From Acephala macrosclerotiorum (Eukaryota; Ascomycota; Leotiomycetes; Helotiales; Mollisiaceae), in contig MU119264.1 in assembly GCA_014904845.1 (NCBI GenBank), positions 186,001 through 250,000 on the forward strand: DNA of 64,000 nucleotides, written 5' to 3'. Below are positions 47,120-58,989 of this stretch, piece after piece. How positions within the stretch are numbered: position 1 is the first letter of the stretch; each line of letters begins with the position of its first letter. The notes under the pieces were generated by a model. That model made no database searches. It saw only the letters and a program-made list of their open reading frames with translations, and was not told where the DNA came from. A program made the translations under genes and the position numbers.

Positions 47120-48737
47120 CTCCAGATAGGCTTGAGGCTTCAAAGGAGTGTGCTTGCAATGGACACAAGGAACAAGATTCAAAGAATGGGAATCCGAGTT
47201 ATTATGCACTAAACGAATGGATAGTCCTACGATAGGATATGTGCCTACATGAATGTCCTAGACCGATCGTGCCTGCGAGCCAGCCTCGATGATATACTCC
47301 ACCTGCCATTTTGACTTGCCATCTACCCCTCCCTCATCAGATCTGCAAGGGCGGGCGGCACCCAAATAGAAGCTGCACTCCGCCTCATCCAGGAGATCTG
47401 AACAATTGCGGTCTCCACATGCGATTTGCATATCCGTACCGGGTTGTGCAACGGTCAGCCAGTGGTGGTGTGTTGAGGTTGATGATCTCTAACATTTCTT
47501 GGGTGCTAGCATACTGATGTTACACTTGTACCTATCAGCAGGTTCTCCAAGCGTAGGCCGCCCCATGGCCAAGAGAACAACCAGTCAGAGCCGGATATGG
47601 AAGCATACAGTCGAAATCGGAACAGGAAAAAAGGAAGAGATCGAGGATTCGTGGCATCGCTAGCCGCCGTCACAAGGATGAAAGGTGCCGAGATGGTGGC
47701 GGATTTGCTGCCGAAACCAGTTTTAGAATGGTCATTTGTCCGCGATTGCTTCTAGAAACAGGTTTTGCTCCGATAGAGAACTGTGATAAGCTTTTCATAG
47801 GTTCAGAAGAGCGCCTTGCACGTGGAAAGATGTTTGGGGTTGATGTTCAGCGGGTGGCGGTTGTGGCTTTGATGATAAATAGCCACCAAAGGTTATGCCG
47901 ATGAAAGTTCCAAATAGTTTAGATATTCAAAGATGCAAATATAGAAGCAAAACTAGCAGCAAGCGGTAAGCCGGGCAGATTTTATCAATATTTCAGGGTG
48001 TGTGTCTAGATGACCGCTTTTGTCGAGAGACATCGTGGATCCATCTCCGGCCACAATAATCCACATTCAACACTATTAAATCTTCAAATCATCTGCCATA
48101 AGATCTTCATTTTGACTAGATCTCGGTACCAAAATACTTTGGATATTTCCGTCGTTTCAGTTGTACTATTCCTCTTCCTCAAAGCAACTTATGTGGTACG
48201 AGTCTGCTGAATGTCCCGAATCTACGGGGAAAACGGAAAGCAGTGAGACTCACGTGCAACAATCACACTGTACAACTTCATATCTATTCTGTACTGCACT
48301 TATGTCTAATATTTTCACACGTTGACGCCTCTTTGCCTTCAACTTTCTGTAGGCAAGCGTCAGCATGGAGGTCAAAATCATTCTCAGATCATCAAGTGCT
48401 GCACTGAGAGCTTTAATCAGCCCTGCCTCTGTTCTTTAAATGTTCGAGCCTGTAACCTTAATGTTATGCAGACCTCAACTGAGCAGCAACAAATTCCCGT
48501 CTAAAAGCGTTCAGTTCGTATGGGAACCTCAAGCGGGGTATCTTTTTTGCTTAGCGGTTTCAGCAGGGAACGAAGACCGACTCTCAGCCTCCAAGCGGGG
48601 TCTTCTTGAACCTTCGATCATTTGGGAGGAACATCAGGCAAGGTGGGTGCTGCATCAACTTGAAGGGATGTTTCAAAATGCATTAATCAACATTATACGC
48701 TAACATAACTGCAGAACAACTTAACGCTTCCTCTAAA
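47120..48737. other. Intergenic, nothing recognised
   Basis: 1.6 kb. The left end is the phospholipase B promoter and 5' UTR. No supported gene in either orientation. Confidence 0.4.
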
Positions 48738-49600
48738 TTAGAAATTCGAAATCAACCTCGACAAAGCAGAACTATCTCCATCTAACACTGTCTTGATCGG
48801 CAAGTTCAACGGCCTCTGAATATCTACACAAGCACAAGTCTCATTGTTCAAGACTTGTGCTCCAAGCGTCGAGTTTGTGATACCTGGACAGACAACAACA
48901 GAAGCCTTGAAGTCTTCCGACTGAACTAAGTATGCGATGCTAATCCATACTGCAGCATATATGGCAGCCAGCATAATAGTCCAGCGCATGACAGGTCCTG
49001 ATCACATCACTATAAGCATCGGTCCACACAACCAAGTATCGTACTCGAGAAGTGGAGAATCCAACTCACCAACAAGTCGCATCGCTCTATACTCATCCCT
49101 CTTCAATTGATTACTAAGATAAGTCTAAACACTCCCAATCAACAACAAAACGATAAAGAAAACAAAAAACCAAGAAAAATAAGTCTGAATCCTCAACCCA
49201 CTCCTCGTGTCTCTCCCCAGCCCCAGCTCCCACTCTGAAGCACAACTAAACTGATCCCCAGGATACCCATCACTCTTCAACGTCCCATTACTCCACCCAA
49301 AATTCGAACAACCAAGATCCCAAAGCCCGGTCCCATTATTAGCATTAACGACGTAGCTGCAGAAGGGACTTGAGGCTTGGAACACGGGAGCGGAACCGAC
49401 GACGGGGAGGGAGAGGAGGATTAGATGGAGGAGAGAGAGAGAGATGTTGATCCAGCAGCCGACGAGGAGGGTGCGAGGGTGTTCGAGGATGGTTTTCGGC
49501 CAGAGTTGGCAGGTGGCGGCGAAGAGGGCGACATAGTTGTTCCCTCCAGGGCGTTAGACGATAGTTAGGCCGTCGCCTCCTAGATTGAGGCTCTGGTTAT
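48738..49600 (-). pseudogene. Decayed multi-pass membrane protein gene
   Basis: Minus strand. Readable order: LGGDGLTIV, stop TAA (49554-49556), RPGGNNYVALFAATCQLWP, a first membrane segment (ISLSLLHLILLSLPVVG), a Cys/Asn-rich loop, a second segment (YFSWFFVFFIVLLLIGSV), stop TAG (49125-49127), TYLSNQLKRDEYRAMRLVG, then after a GT-AG intron (48998-49079) GPVMRWTIMLAAIYAAVWIS and a tail to the stop at 48738. The reading frame and splice phase are preserved across both stops, and each is explained by CAA to TAA or CAG to TAG. No clear start remains. I do not recognise the family; it looks like a fungal membrane protein with at least three membrane segments. Confidence 0.6.
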
Positions 49601-49609
49601 TGTGTTTCT

Positions 49610-51632
49610 TTTCACATGCACGCCGAAGAAGAACGAGAAGAGCGACCTGTCAATGTCGGAATGTCCGACTTCAAGGTAAAATCTTTCTACTACACAACCA
49701 GAATTCAAGAACTATACAAACTCCACAACTCCTCAGCCCCGAACACAACCATCTTCATCATCTGAAAATATCAAAACTTGCAAGAATTCAAAGCCAAGTG
49801 CACTAACCCACTAACACTCTACACAAACAAACTAACAATCGCATACATCTTCTTCACAAGCTTCAACTTCCCAGCTGGCTTCTCTCCACTCCCTCATTTT
49901 TCCCATGTGAACGTTACGGTCCAGAAGGCGATTAGGAAATCTTGGACTGTGCCAGGGGTTGTGGTCCACCATGGGAGGGTAAATTTGTAGGTTCTTGGAA
50001 TGAGGGCATCTGCTTGTTTCGAGTTGGTTGAAAATCACGCAGAAGGCAAAGAAAGGGAGGAAGATATATCATATCTTCGGCACCGACATCCGCACTACCC
50101 ACTGGTAAAGGGGGAACAAGGCTGAACAACCACAACCCAACACCGCTCAACAACACCATGCGCTCATCTCCACGCCCCACCATATTTAGCTCACAACGTC
50201 GAAAAAGAGCCCATGATAATCTGCCTCGCCAAGCAATGCCAAAGACGGTTGTTGGAAATTGGCATTTCTGGGTATTTCCGCTCGAGCGGTGCGCCACAGT
50301 CAAGGGTTGGTGATGCTAATTGGGGGTCACAGCTTTGAATGCATCGTGAGGATTACGGATTCGGAAGATGGCTTCAGCCGGACAAGGCTTGGGGTTGAAC
50401 AGAATACGAAGATATGAGTTTCAGCAGATCCGGTCTTTTGGTACCGAGATAAGAAGATGTGGACCGTGTGAGTTTGGCAAACTTGAGGCTGGATTGTCCT
50501 AATCACCCCCTTACATTGATAATATCTGGTAAAGCCTGCCCGAAAAGGAGAGAAGCACGACGAGGTACCGAAGTAGGCAGGCATTAGGGAGGCTTGCTGG
50601 AAACATAATGAAAGATTTGGGCTACGAGATCATAGCAGACTCGAGGCTTAATCGTCCAACTCCCTTCGCGACATCAAACAAGCCATCTAACAGAAGCTGC
50701 AAGTCGAACATCGAGGAAAAAGCTCTTGAGCAATCATTCAAATCTGCAGAGTCGAGGGACTTTTCGGAGAAGCATCATGCAGGAACTCGGAACTTTAATA
50801 TCTCTCCCGCGGTAGGGGTGAAAAGCATGCATGATAAGAAACGATATGATGCCTTTGCGCAGCTCACTTAGCCAAAAAGATCAAAGAGATCACGATGAAG
50901 ATACTCTTTAATCGTAAAAATATGATAGATGTTGGATTTGCCTCCAGCAATCCTTGCAATGCGGGGTTCTTCAATAAGCGTTCCCTTATCGGACAATGCC
51001 TGCAGTCTTGCTGCAAAGCAGACACACATAAGCGCTTCCGTGATGAATAAATGTTGGTTCTTAAGACGATGAGGTCCAGTACTTGATGAAATTGAGGTTC
51101 ATGAAGAAAAACCTGTGTTTGTGATTGACGTCTTTCCAGCCACCTTTTTAATCTTAGGCGGTGACACCCGTGCACCGTTTATATGTAGCCTACCCGCACT
51201 CGGTACCTAGCAGGATCTTTCTTCACCGTTGACTGTTAATAAAAGTGAGGCGGCCGATGGGTATTCTATTTCGCGGCAGATATTTTACTATGAGTTGTTA
51301 TTTGCTCTGCACCCGATCCCGCTCTGCCCGTCATAATATGGAGGAGTGAATTCTATTGGAGTCTGGCTTACCTTCACCACGTCGGCGAAGCGAATCCTTG
51401 TCCTACAACGAATCACCATTTCACAACACATCAACCTCGAGCGTACGACCCACAACCTTGACTGACAACGATCTACTTGCTCCGCATTGCTTCCTCCTTA
51501 CTATGCCGACACTACGACGTGCTATTGCGTAGCTGAGTTCGACTTATCAGCACACCGCCGTTGGGCTGAATTGCATGCCACTGGGAATCACCTTTAAGCG
51601 CCTGCTCGCTCTCGAGCTCACCGAATACCAAC
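49610..51632. other. Intergenic, nothing supported
   Basis: 2 kb. Small open frames near 49778-50038, 50608-50871 and 50864-51175 overlap on opposite strands without protein-like character. Remains of the 5' part of the membrane-protein pseudogene may extend to about 49690. The right end is the promoter of the next gene. Confidence 0.4.
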
Positions 51633-54254
51633 ATGGCTTATAAGGAGCACGATGGAGAGGTAGAGGAGCGACCAAGCGAGAAGAGGTATCGTGAGAAGAA
51701 GGAGAGAGACCCAAACCGAACTCATAGGTCGTCACGAAGTTCCCGACCGAAGGTTATCGATCCAGAGACAGGCGAACCCGTCAGATCATCTCACCGACGT
51801 CGAAAGGATAAGGATAGAGAGACCGAGAAGGACAGAGATTCTGAGCCGTCGACATCTATGGCAGATCTCGTTCCAGAGCTTGCACGCACGGCTTCAGCCC
51901 CTGGCGCAACGTCCCGAAGTTCGCTACCTTACCCATCATTCAACAAAGCCCATAGCAAGGAAGCGGTCAATAGCAGAGATGATGTCCGATTACCGACTGG
52001 TAAAGAGAACAAGAGCCCCTATACACCCGAATCGACAGATGTAGGCGAAGACAAGGCGAACTTGCGGACAAGATCTACCGAAAGCTTCACTCCTCGAGGA
52101 GCCACCGTCCCTAAGGATGGCAGACCACCAAGTCCCCCCGAGACGGATATATCACAGCAGAGAAAGGCTACACCGAACCGAATGAGCAGAGTACAAGAAG
52201 ATGCAGCTGAGGAGGAGACACCAAGACCAAGCTCGCGTACATCAGGAGCCAAGTCGGCAAAGAAGGACAAGGACGATCGATCCAGAGTCTCGACGAAGTC
52301 CAAGACGTCTTCTAATGCGAGCACTGCTATCAAATCACCAGCATTCAAGCACAAAGGCAACGTGTCTACAGATGATCTTGTACGAGATTCAGGCATTGGT
52401 TCTGGCGACTCAAATGTCACCTCAGTTGCACCCAAGCGTGAGGCGGCAGAACCGCCCTCTCTGGACACTGGCTCATCTCCTGCTTCTGCACAAGATTCGT
52501 CCCCGAGAACTCCCACACAAACACCAGTATTCCCTCCTCCTGCACCAGCGAGTGTGAAGCCGACGCCATCACCATTTATTCACTTCGAAAACCCAGAAGC
52601 TGAGTCGAGCGCGTACGACTCTCCGCAACCACCACCGCCACCCCCTCCGCCACCCGTCCCGATCAACATTCCGCGTGTCGATTATCTGATGCAAAATGGA
52701 GGATTGATCCGACCCACATCAAGGAATTTACCATCTGAGGTTGATAAGGTATTTGTACCATTTTCAAATATCCTAGATCAATACGAGACTGTGATCAATA
52801 AGCACGGCTCACTGGCAGTGGCCACTGGATATCGATCAGTTGCTAGGAGATTGCTAGACCGACTGGAGAATGTCTTCAATCGGGATCTCTCATCTGAGGG
52901 CTGTGTTTGCGTGATGTGTCAGAAGCCAGATCTCTCTGTCCACGAAGGTAGCAGAGGACTAGGTTGGGGTGAAGTTTTGGAATGGGTCAGCGGTCGACGC
53001 GAGTTACCGGTCTGGCCAGCATTCGATTTCGCTACACTCGGCGTCAAGGCAGGAGAAGATCTTGCAGGTCTTGGAATCTCGCAAACCACTGAAAACATCA
53101 TCCGGCCTGGATCACCCGTCAAGATTGACCCTGATGTCGCCGATGAATTCCGTGAGCACTACTTGGCTCAACACGCGAAGAAGAAGGCTGCAGTTGACAG
53201 ATGGCTCTCCAGCTGCCCTCAAACAGCAGCCACCCCTCCGCAAGAAGTCGATGATGAGACACTGTCTTTCGCTATCTTAACACATCTCGATCAACAAGAC
53301 CAACCAATCTTCAATGCCCTTATTGCTGGATCAACCATCTTACAACCTGTACGGGCACCATCCGCTACCCGAAAGCCTCGCGCCGAATTTATGGTCAAGA
53401 CTGTTCACTCATTGCAGAGATTATATAAATTGCAACAAGCACCTCGTGACCCGGAGGCTGCTATCTACTTGCTGAAGTACCCTCAACTTCACAACCTATT
53501 AGCTACTTTGTCAAGCATTGTGCCCTCTGAATGGGAGATCCTTACATCTGGTCGATTCGATGGTTTCTTGTGGTCAGGAGCCGATTCCGAATCTGCTAGT
53601 CCTTCACCCGCTCCATCCCGTGGCCCAACACCAGCAAATGGAATCCCATATCGTGGCCCAATGTCTCCTGGTGCTGGTATGGCTGGTATGCGACAACCTG
53701 GTGGCGGATCTAGGACTACAACACCCTTCTCACCAATGCGCAACCAAACCTTCTCGCCATCCATGGGATCAACTGGCTTCCAATCACGAGGACCAACACC
53801 CCTGCAACAACAACGACGACCAGTATCCAACGATGAGGAAACTGAGATTCAGGTATTGGCTGAAGTTGAGCGTGAGATCTATCTTGGCATGGAAGCCCTC
53901 GAAGATGCGTTTGAGGCGTTGCACCGCAAAGCTGAGATAGTCAGACGTGCTCTTCGTGAGCGCAGCGCTGGTCTATCTATGTCTCTTCAAAACAGACGAA
54001 CCTGCGACCCCAACATCATCTCTTCGAACACACCTGGTCCGCAATCTGCTGGCTTGGGTCCTGGCTATGAACGACCTGCTTGGGGGGAGGGTAGCGAGAT
54101 GCAGAGTGAGAGTGACTGGGACGTCGAGGATCAGAGCGAGTTATGGCCCGATGACTCGGCTAGCCAGATCAGTGCCTCGAAGCACCGACGACCTGAGAGA
54201 CGACATGAGCGAAGAACTCCTGCAATCGCGGAGGAGTCTGAGCTCGAGGATTAA
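51633..54254 (+). CDS. Large conserved filamentous-fungal protein, intronless, function unknown
   Basis: One exon, 873 residues. The N-terminal 330 residues are disordered: charged Lys/Arg/Glu/Asp with many Ser-Pro sites. A Pro run (about 329-340) precedes the conserved core, which opens with a DKVFVPFSNILDQYETV segment and GSLAVATGYRSVARRLLDRLE. The core also has a CVCVMC cluster near 424 and ends around residue 660 with WEILTSGRFDGFLWSG. A Pro/Gly/Thr-rich linker follows, then an acidic helix (EVEREIYLGMEALEDAFEAL) and a charged tail. Similar proteins have, as I recall, been labelled 5-methylcytosine G/T mismatch-specific DNA glycosylase in some ascomycete genomes. I see no helix-hairpin-helix/GPD motif, so that label is doubtful. 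Clean and intact. Confidence 0.75.
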   Translation: MAYKEHDGEVEERPSEKRYREKKERDPNRTHRSSRSSRPKVIDPETGEPVRSSHRRRKDKDRETEKDRDSEPSTSMADLVPELARTASAPGATSRSSLPYPSFNKAHSKEAVNSRDDVRLPTGKENKSPYTPESTDVGEDKANLRTRSTESFTPRGATVPKDGRPPSPPETDISQQRKATPNRMSRVQEDAAEEETPRPSSRTSGAKSAKKDKDDRSRVSTKSKTSSNASTAIKSPAFKHKGNVSTDDLVRDSGIGSGDSNVTSVAPKREAAEPPSLDTGSSPASAQDSSPRTPTQTPVFPPPAPASVKPTPSPFIHFENPEAESSAYDSPQPPPPPPPPPVPINIPRVDYLMQNGGLIRPTSRNLPSEVDKVFVPFSNILDQYETVINKHGSLAVATGYRSVARRLLDRLENVFNRDLSSEGCVCVMCQKPDLSVHEGSRGLGWGEVLEWVSGRRELPVWPAFDFATLGVKAGEDLAGLGISQTTENIIRPGSPVKIDPDVADEFREHYLAQHAKKKAAVDRWLSSCPQTAATPPQEVDDETLSFAILTHLDQQDQPIFNALIAGSTILQPVRAPSATRKPRAEFMVKTVHSLQRLYKLQQAPRDPEAAIYLLKYPQLHNLLATLSSIVPSEWEILTSGRFDGFLWSGADSESASPSPAPSRGPTPANGIPYRGPMSPGAGMAGMRQPGGGSRTTTPFSPMRNQTFSPSMGSTGFQSRGPTPLQQQRRPVSNDEETEIQVLAEVEREIYLGMEALEDAFEALHRKAEIVRRALRERSAGLSMSLQNRRTCDPNIISSNTPGPQSAGLGPGYERPAWGEGSEMQSESDWDVEDQSELWPDDSASQISASKHRRPERRHERRTPAIAEESELED

Positions 54255-55109
54255 GCTAAGAATGCGTATTGAGAGCGTGCTTGGTATACGACGTTATGAT
54301 GATACGAAATGATGTGGCAGTTGATTACAGCGCGTTGGGCGAACATGGAAAGAGTACGCAATGGATGAATTGAGAATTATTTGAGGAGAATGTTGCTGGT
54401 GGTGGATGAACGAAACTGGGTATCGAGTCTTGTATATGGGTGGATTTGTTGAAGCTATCACTGCATTGTATGGAGTTTATGTTGCATAGCATTCGGCGAG
54501 GTCCAGTCTTCTCAATTTGAGATCTCAGTCACTACTCAGTGTAGTACAGTACAAAATGGAGAAAATTAACTCTGACTTGATTTCCAACTTTTGCTAATGC
54601 TCAAGCTTGCTTTTGAGGTTTTGAAAGTCCTCGCTCAAACGAGCAAGTGCTCCCAGCATTTTCAAGCTCGTTTCAGTCGTTTCTAGGATGCCTTTTCCGC
54701 CGCAAGATTCCCATCTTAGCCCCCAACATCGAAATAGAGTTGAGGCTGCACAAACGGCTCGCCTCGACATGACATGTCCGAGCCATTCTCTTTTTGGTGC
54801 TTACGCATTGTAGACCAATCATTGAGCATCCACTGCGATTCTTAACTAATCAGGATCCCTTCATTGTACCAGCGTTAAGTCACACAAGCTAGGTTCTCCT
54901 GTTTTGGACCTGGAGAACGTAAGCATCGGGCCCAAGGGACCCTTTCAACCTGAAATTTGTGGGCTTATAAGGAGGGTCATCTTCCCCGCATGCGTTTGTC
55001 CCTTTTCTTTTCTTTTCTAGATCTTGCTTTGATCCTACTTCCCTGTCGGGTGTATATCCTCACATCATCTTAACATCGAGAAGTTAGACTGCGGTTCAGT
55101 TGGAGAGAG
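54255..55109. other. Intergenic, nothing recognised
   Basis: 850 bp. Contains short TTTTC repeats near 55004-55017 just upstream of the next transcript. No gene. Confidence 0.4.
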
Positions 55110-56168
55110 ATGCTGTCTTCCTCGTTCTGCTTCGCCGCAATTCTCCTCGTTTCAGCCTCAGCTGCATCCCCGAACAGAAGACTCCATGCAGAACCTGCGT
55201 AAGTGACGGTTTGAGTCGCTCCAAATAAAGTCGAGGTACGCGATACAGCAACGACTACTGCTCCCAGTGATGGAATCGCGACGGATATATGCGGCTGGGT
55301 TAGAGGAGATCCCGGTGCGCAGAATGAATTTTTGGGATCCTACCTGAACATCATGGAGGTTGGCAACGCTGATCATATCGAATGGCTCAACCTTGGGTAT
55401 GTGCAGCGCCAGGAACTTGTTTGATTGACCCAGGAGTATCTGCCATCGGATGCTGTACTAGCAACGACTGCCCTCTGTTCAGTACAGCTTGCTTTCCTTT
55501 GAGCGCGTCGTGCGATTCAGTTTGTGCATCGAATCTTGCGAACTTAGTTTGGTGAGCAACAGCTGTTTCTCATTCTGCTCAAGCAAAGACAGTAGACCGA
55601 CAGTACATACAAACAGTGGGGAGACGGCAGAACCTCTTTGTGCGACATATCTGTACCCTAACTCGGTGACGGAATTGAGATGTGTATCTTCGATTCCCTC
55701 TCAATTGTCAATTGAGTACGCTCATACGGGATTCTCGACGCCATTATATCTCCCGAGAGTGATACATGATATCGTAAGAACCACGGCACGAGTCCGTTCT
55801 CTGTAATAGATTTTGGTACGCAGATACCTCCATCATCCACAAGCTCGGCCAGCACTTCCTCAAGCTCGGGATCTCCAAGCAGTTCTCCAATGACTTCTTC
55901 GGGACAAATAGGGACGTCCACCTCCACTCAAAGTCCCTCATCGAGTAGAGCTCCAGCAGCCCCAAAATCCTCGAAGACCAACACTGGTGCGACCGCAGGC
56001 GGGGCAGTTGGAGGCGTTGTGGCACTGGCCGCCCTAGGCATCCTGCTGTTCTTCTTCAGAAAGAATTTAGGCAAGAAGAAACACGTTCAAGAAATCGCTC
56101 ATGACAGGAAGGGTTACCCAGACAAGAGCCATCCACCAGGCTACAACACCGCACCACCACCACCATAA
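55110..56168 (+). pseudogene. Decayed secreted/single-pass membrane protein gene
   Basis: The start at 55110 encodes a signal peptide (MLSSSFCFAAILLVSASA). Further coding pieces are ICGWVRGDPG (after an intron ending 55267), a Cys-rich piece with AIGCCTSNDCPLF, a piece with NSGETAEPLCATYLYP and CVSSIPSQ, then a Ser/Thr-rich stalk, one transmembrane helix (GGVVALAALGILLFFF) and a basic cytoplasmic tail ending in Pro residues. This is a common fungal layout of Cys-rich ectodomain, stalk, single helix and short tail. Frames do not join at the second intron (around 55396-55434). At 55797-55803 a 2-base shift (extra CT) separates the ectodomain from the stalk frame, with TAA in the original frame. 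Probably a pseudogene; unusual splicing cannot be fully excluded. Confidence 0.55.
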
Positions 56169-57056
56169 GAGAAGACGCTGTTCAGATCAAAGCAGAACTG
56201 CAAGGAAGCCAAGATATCATGACACACAGCCCACAGAATTACAAGCATAGTACGCTCACTGCAAGGTCCCTTCGCAAATCTGATCAGCATCGTCTCCACG
56301 CTCATCAAACAGGTGCGCACACCCTCTGTTCCGGATCTCCAAGAATTGGCAGGCTTAGCATGTATTGACATTTGTGACAGTTCAGCCCCCGAAACGGAAG
56401 TAGCGTATGAATTGGAGGCTGACTTTAGGTTTTGAGTCCCATGGGCTCGCTTGCCTGTTTTTGGAACATGCCAAGACGCGATGTGGGGGTGGAGTTGCGA
56501 TGGTCAGAATATCCGAGAAGGTGAAACTTTACGAGTCAAACGTTGGTGGTGATTGAGATGTACAAATTCTCCGGGTGCCCTTAGAGTCGTTAGAGTTATT
56601 GTACTGAGCCATTCAAAGTTGGATGTATGGGTTTATTCTGGGGACTTGCTAGGCAAAGCTTCCGGATCCCCTATTTTCTGGTTCCGCTGATGGGGAAGTT
56701 GCAGCCATGATACGATCTGATGTTTCTTCGTCTGGTCTCATCTCGCCAAGTTGCGGATTTGCGTTGTCTGCCAGCGCGAATGGTGCTGTGAAACAATGGG
56801 AGCTGAAGGTTTGTATCGAAGAGCTTAGCTGTGGCTTCGATGCTTCCGTGGATGATGATATTCCAAATTTCTCGCATGTCTCTTTTTCCAGCAAGATACT
56901 TCTTCTACTTCGTCTCTACTTCTCTGAGCTTTCAACAGCAGACGGATTTTTGTCTTTACAAACTAATTTTAGATATCTTGTTCCGGATTTTGACTGAGCA
57001 CCACCTTCCCATTTCCACATTACTCCTCAAAATATCTTTCCGGACAGCCCTTCAAC
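56169..57056. other. Intergenic, nothing recognised
   Basis: 890 bp with overlapping short frames on both strands (56649-56997) that lack protein character. The right end is the methyltransferase promoter. Confidence 0.4.
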
Positions 57057-58272
57057 ATGGGCGTTCGAATAGTGCAAGGTTTGCTATACCTTCTCCATCA
57101 CAGTGTATATTCTGACAATAATCTGCAGTTTGCGGCCTTTGGTTCTGGGTAGCCTTCACATTCTTCCTCTTCGTCGTCATTCATCAATCTCAAGACCTCT
57201 TCAACCTCACCGCCATCGCCCAAAATCAACCACCTTCTGCGGGACATTCCCCAGTCCCAATGGGCCTCACAACCCGCCAACGTATGGCACGCTCAGAATC
57301 AGCCTGGCGGTCAAGTGTCTCCCTCCGCCATCAACTCGCAGCCGCCCACCCCTCAAATCCAAACATTCCCTTCTTCCCAGCTCAACACATGTCCGACTTC
57401 GGCAAATATCCCTACACACTCTGGGACTTCTTCCCTTCTACATACACCTGTCCCCACGACATGCAACGAGTCGGCCGATTGGGAGACGGCGGGAAATGGG
57501 TCTGCGGAATGTCTCTCTACGAAGCCAAACCGGGGCTCGCAGTTACCGCCCAAGCATCTTCTTCCTCAAATTCTCGTCCGCAAACTATCATCTACAGTTT
57601 CGGCGTCAACGATGAAAGCACCTTCGAAGCAGAAATGCTTGCCCGAATTCCATCAGCCCAGGTCTACGCCTTCGACTTCAGCGTCTCAAGATTTGGACCT
57701 CAAATCTCTCCTAGTTATTCTGCGAGGGCGCATTTCTCGAAGGTAGGGCTGGGGGCGAAAGATGAGTTTGCGAGGACTCCACAGTTTTTTACCTTGCAGA
57801 CTTTGATGAAGGAGAATAAGCATGATTATATTGATATCTTGAAAATTGATATTGAGGGATCGGAGTATGAGGCTTTGGATAGTTTTATGGATGCTTGTGA
57901 GAAGGAGGGGGGTGGGGTCATGCCAGTCGGGCAGGTGATGATTGAGTTGCATTTGGTAGATGATAAGAATGTAAACTTTGAGAGGTTCTTGAAATGGTGG
58001 GAAAGACTTGAGGGATTGGGTATGAGACCTGTGTGGTACGTCAAATTTTCCTTTTCAGGATATATTGAGAGTCGAGCTCCTCGAGACAGTCTTTCAAGAG
58101 AGCTTGACTCCTGCGTTATTCGATCAACTGGTCTTTCTCATGCTGATTTATCTATAGGTTGGAAGTAAACCTATTGGCGGTGACTTTGGGAGAAGGGAAA
58201 ACCGACCCCAGGTGTGTTGAATATGTCTGGGTCAATGCCCGTGATGAGAGAAGTGTGCTTTTGCAGGAGTAG
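57057..58272 (+). CDS. Membrane-anchored FkbM/METTL24-like methyltransferase-domain protein
   Basis: Three exons, 57057-57078, 57129-58035 and 58158-58272, in phase; 347 residues. After seven residues from exon 1 comes one membrane segment (CGLWFWVAFTFFLFVVI), making a type II anchored protein of the secretory pathway. The domain starts at RVGRLGDGGKWVCGM and has IIYSFGVNDESTFE (a SAM-binding-like strand-loop), VYAFDFSV and ILKIDIEGSEYEAL. The last is the DIEGSE signature of FkbM-type and METTL24-like proteins. The C-terminus after intron 2 ends EYVWVNARDERSVLLQE. The substrate is unknown, possibly a glycan or lipid. Stopping before the last intron would give an unlikely tail, so the three-exon model is preferred. 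Confidence 0.83.
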
Positions 58273-58989
58273 ACGCATTTGGATATAGACAATCTAGACG
58301 TAGATTGTACAGAGGCATTGTTTAGCGTTAGGCGTTGTTGGTTGGTGACAAGGAAGGGTTGTCTCATAGAGTTCATGAATCGCGCAACGGACCTTTAGTG
58401 ATCCACTTCACAGTGTTTCAAAGAAAAAGAAGAAGAAAAGGACGCCCTAAGCTACTAGAAAAGTAGGAACTTCCAGCAGGATTTGCATCGATGGACTTGA
58501 GCCCCGCGGAATTGAGTCGAACAATGAGCCCTTATCAAGCCTCTATCGAGTACTGTTAAAATTGCTTCTCGAAGTTGCTTTGTGAAGTGCCTCTAGTTTC
58601 GGTTCATAGATACTGCCCAGTGTCGCTCTCCTCAATTTCCATAGGACTCGTGGGGGTTCGACCTTTGTGTTCATTTCACAGTGCAAACTCCAGGTATTAG
58701 TTCCTCTCAAGAGCCTATTACTCGTCTAACTTGATGGTTATCTTAATGCTTCACGATGCGGTCGTATTTCTCGACTAACGGCACTTCGCCAGGTAGTAGG
58801 GGGTTCTTGACGTCCTCAACGTCTAATTAAGCTCGGACTTTTCGTCCGGCCTCTTCTCCCAACTTGGTAACTTTCAATGGCCGAAATGTTCTACGCTCCG
58901 AATTGCCGGAGATCTCGGCGTTGTGTTCAACAGTATATATATTTTTTTGCGTAGTCGATGTCTGAACTGTTATTTGACTTTTCAAGATT
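58273..58989. other. Intergenic, nothing recognised
   Basis: 720 bp of mixed sequence including a short A-rich stretch at 58421-58441. No gene. Confidence 0.4.

Noticed and set aside
49778..51175. Several 60-120 codon frames in the gap before the 873-residue protein
   Set aside because: Overlap each other on both strands and lack protein-like character. They are left as intergenic.
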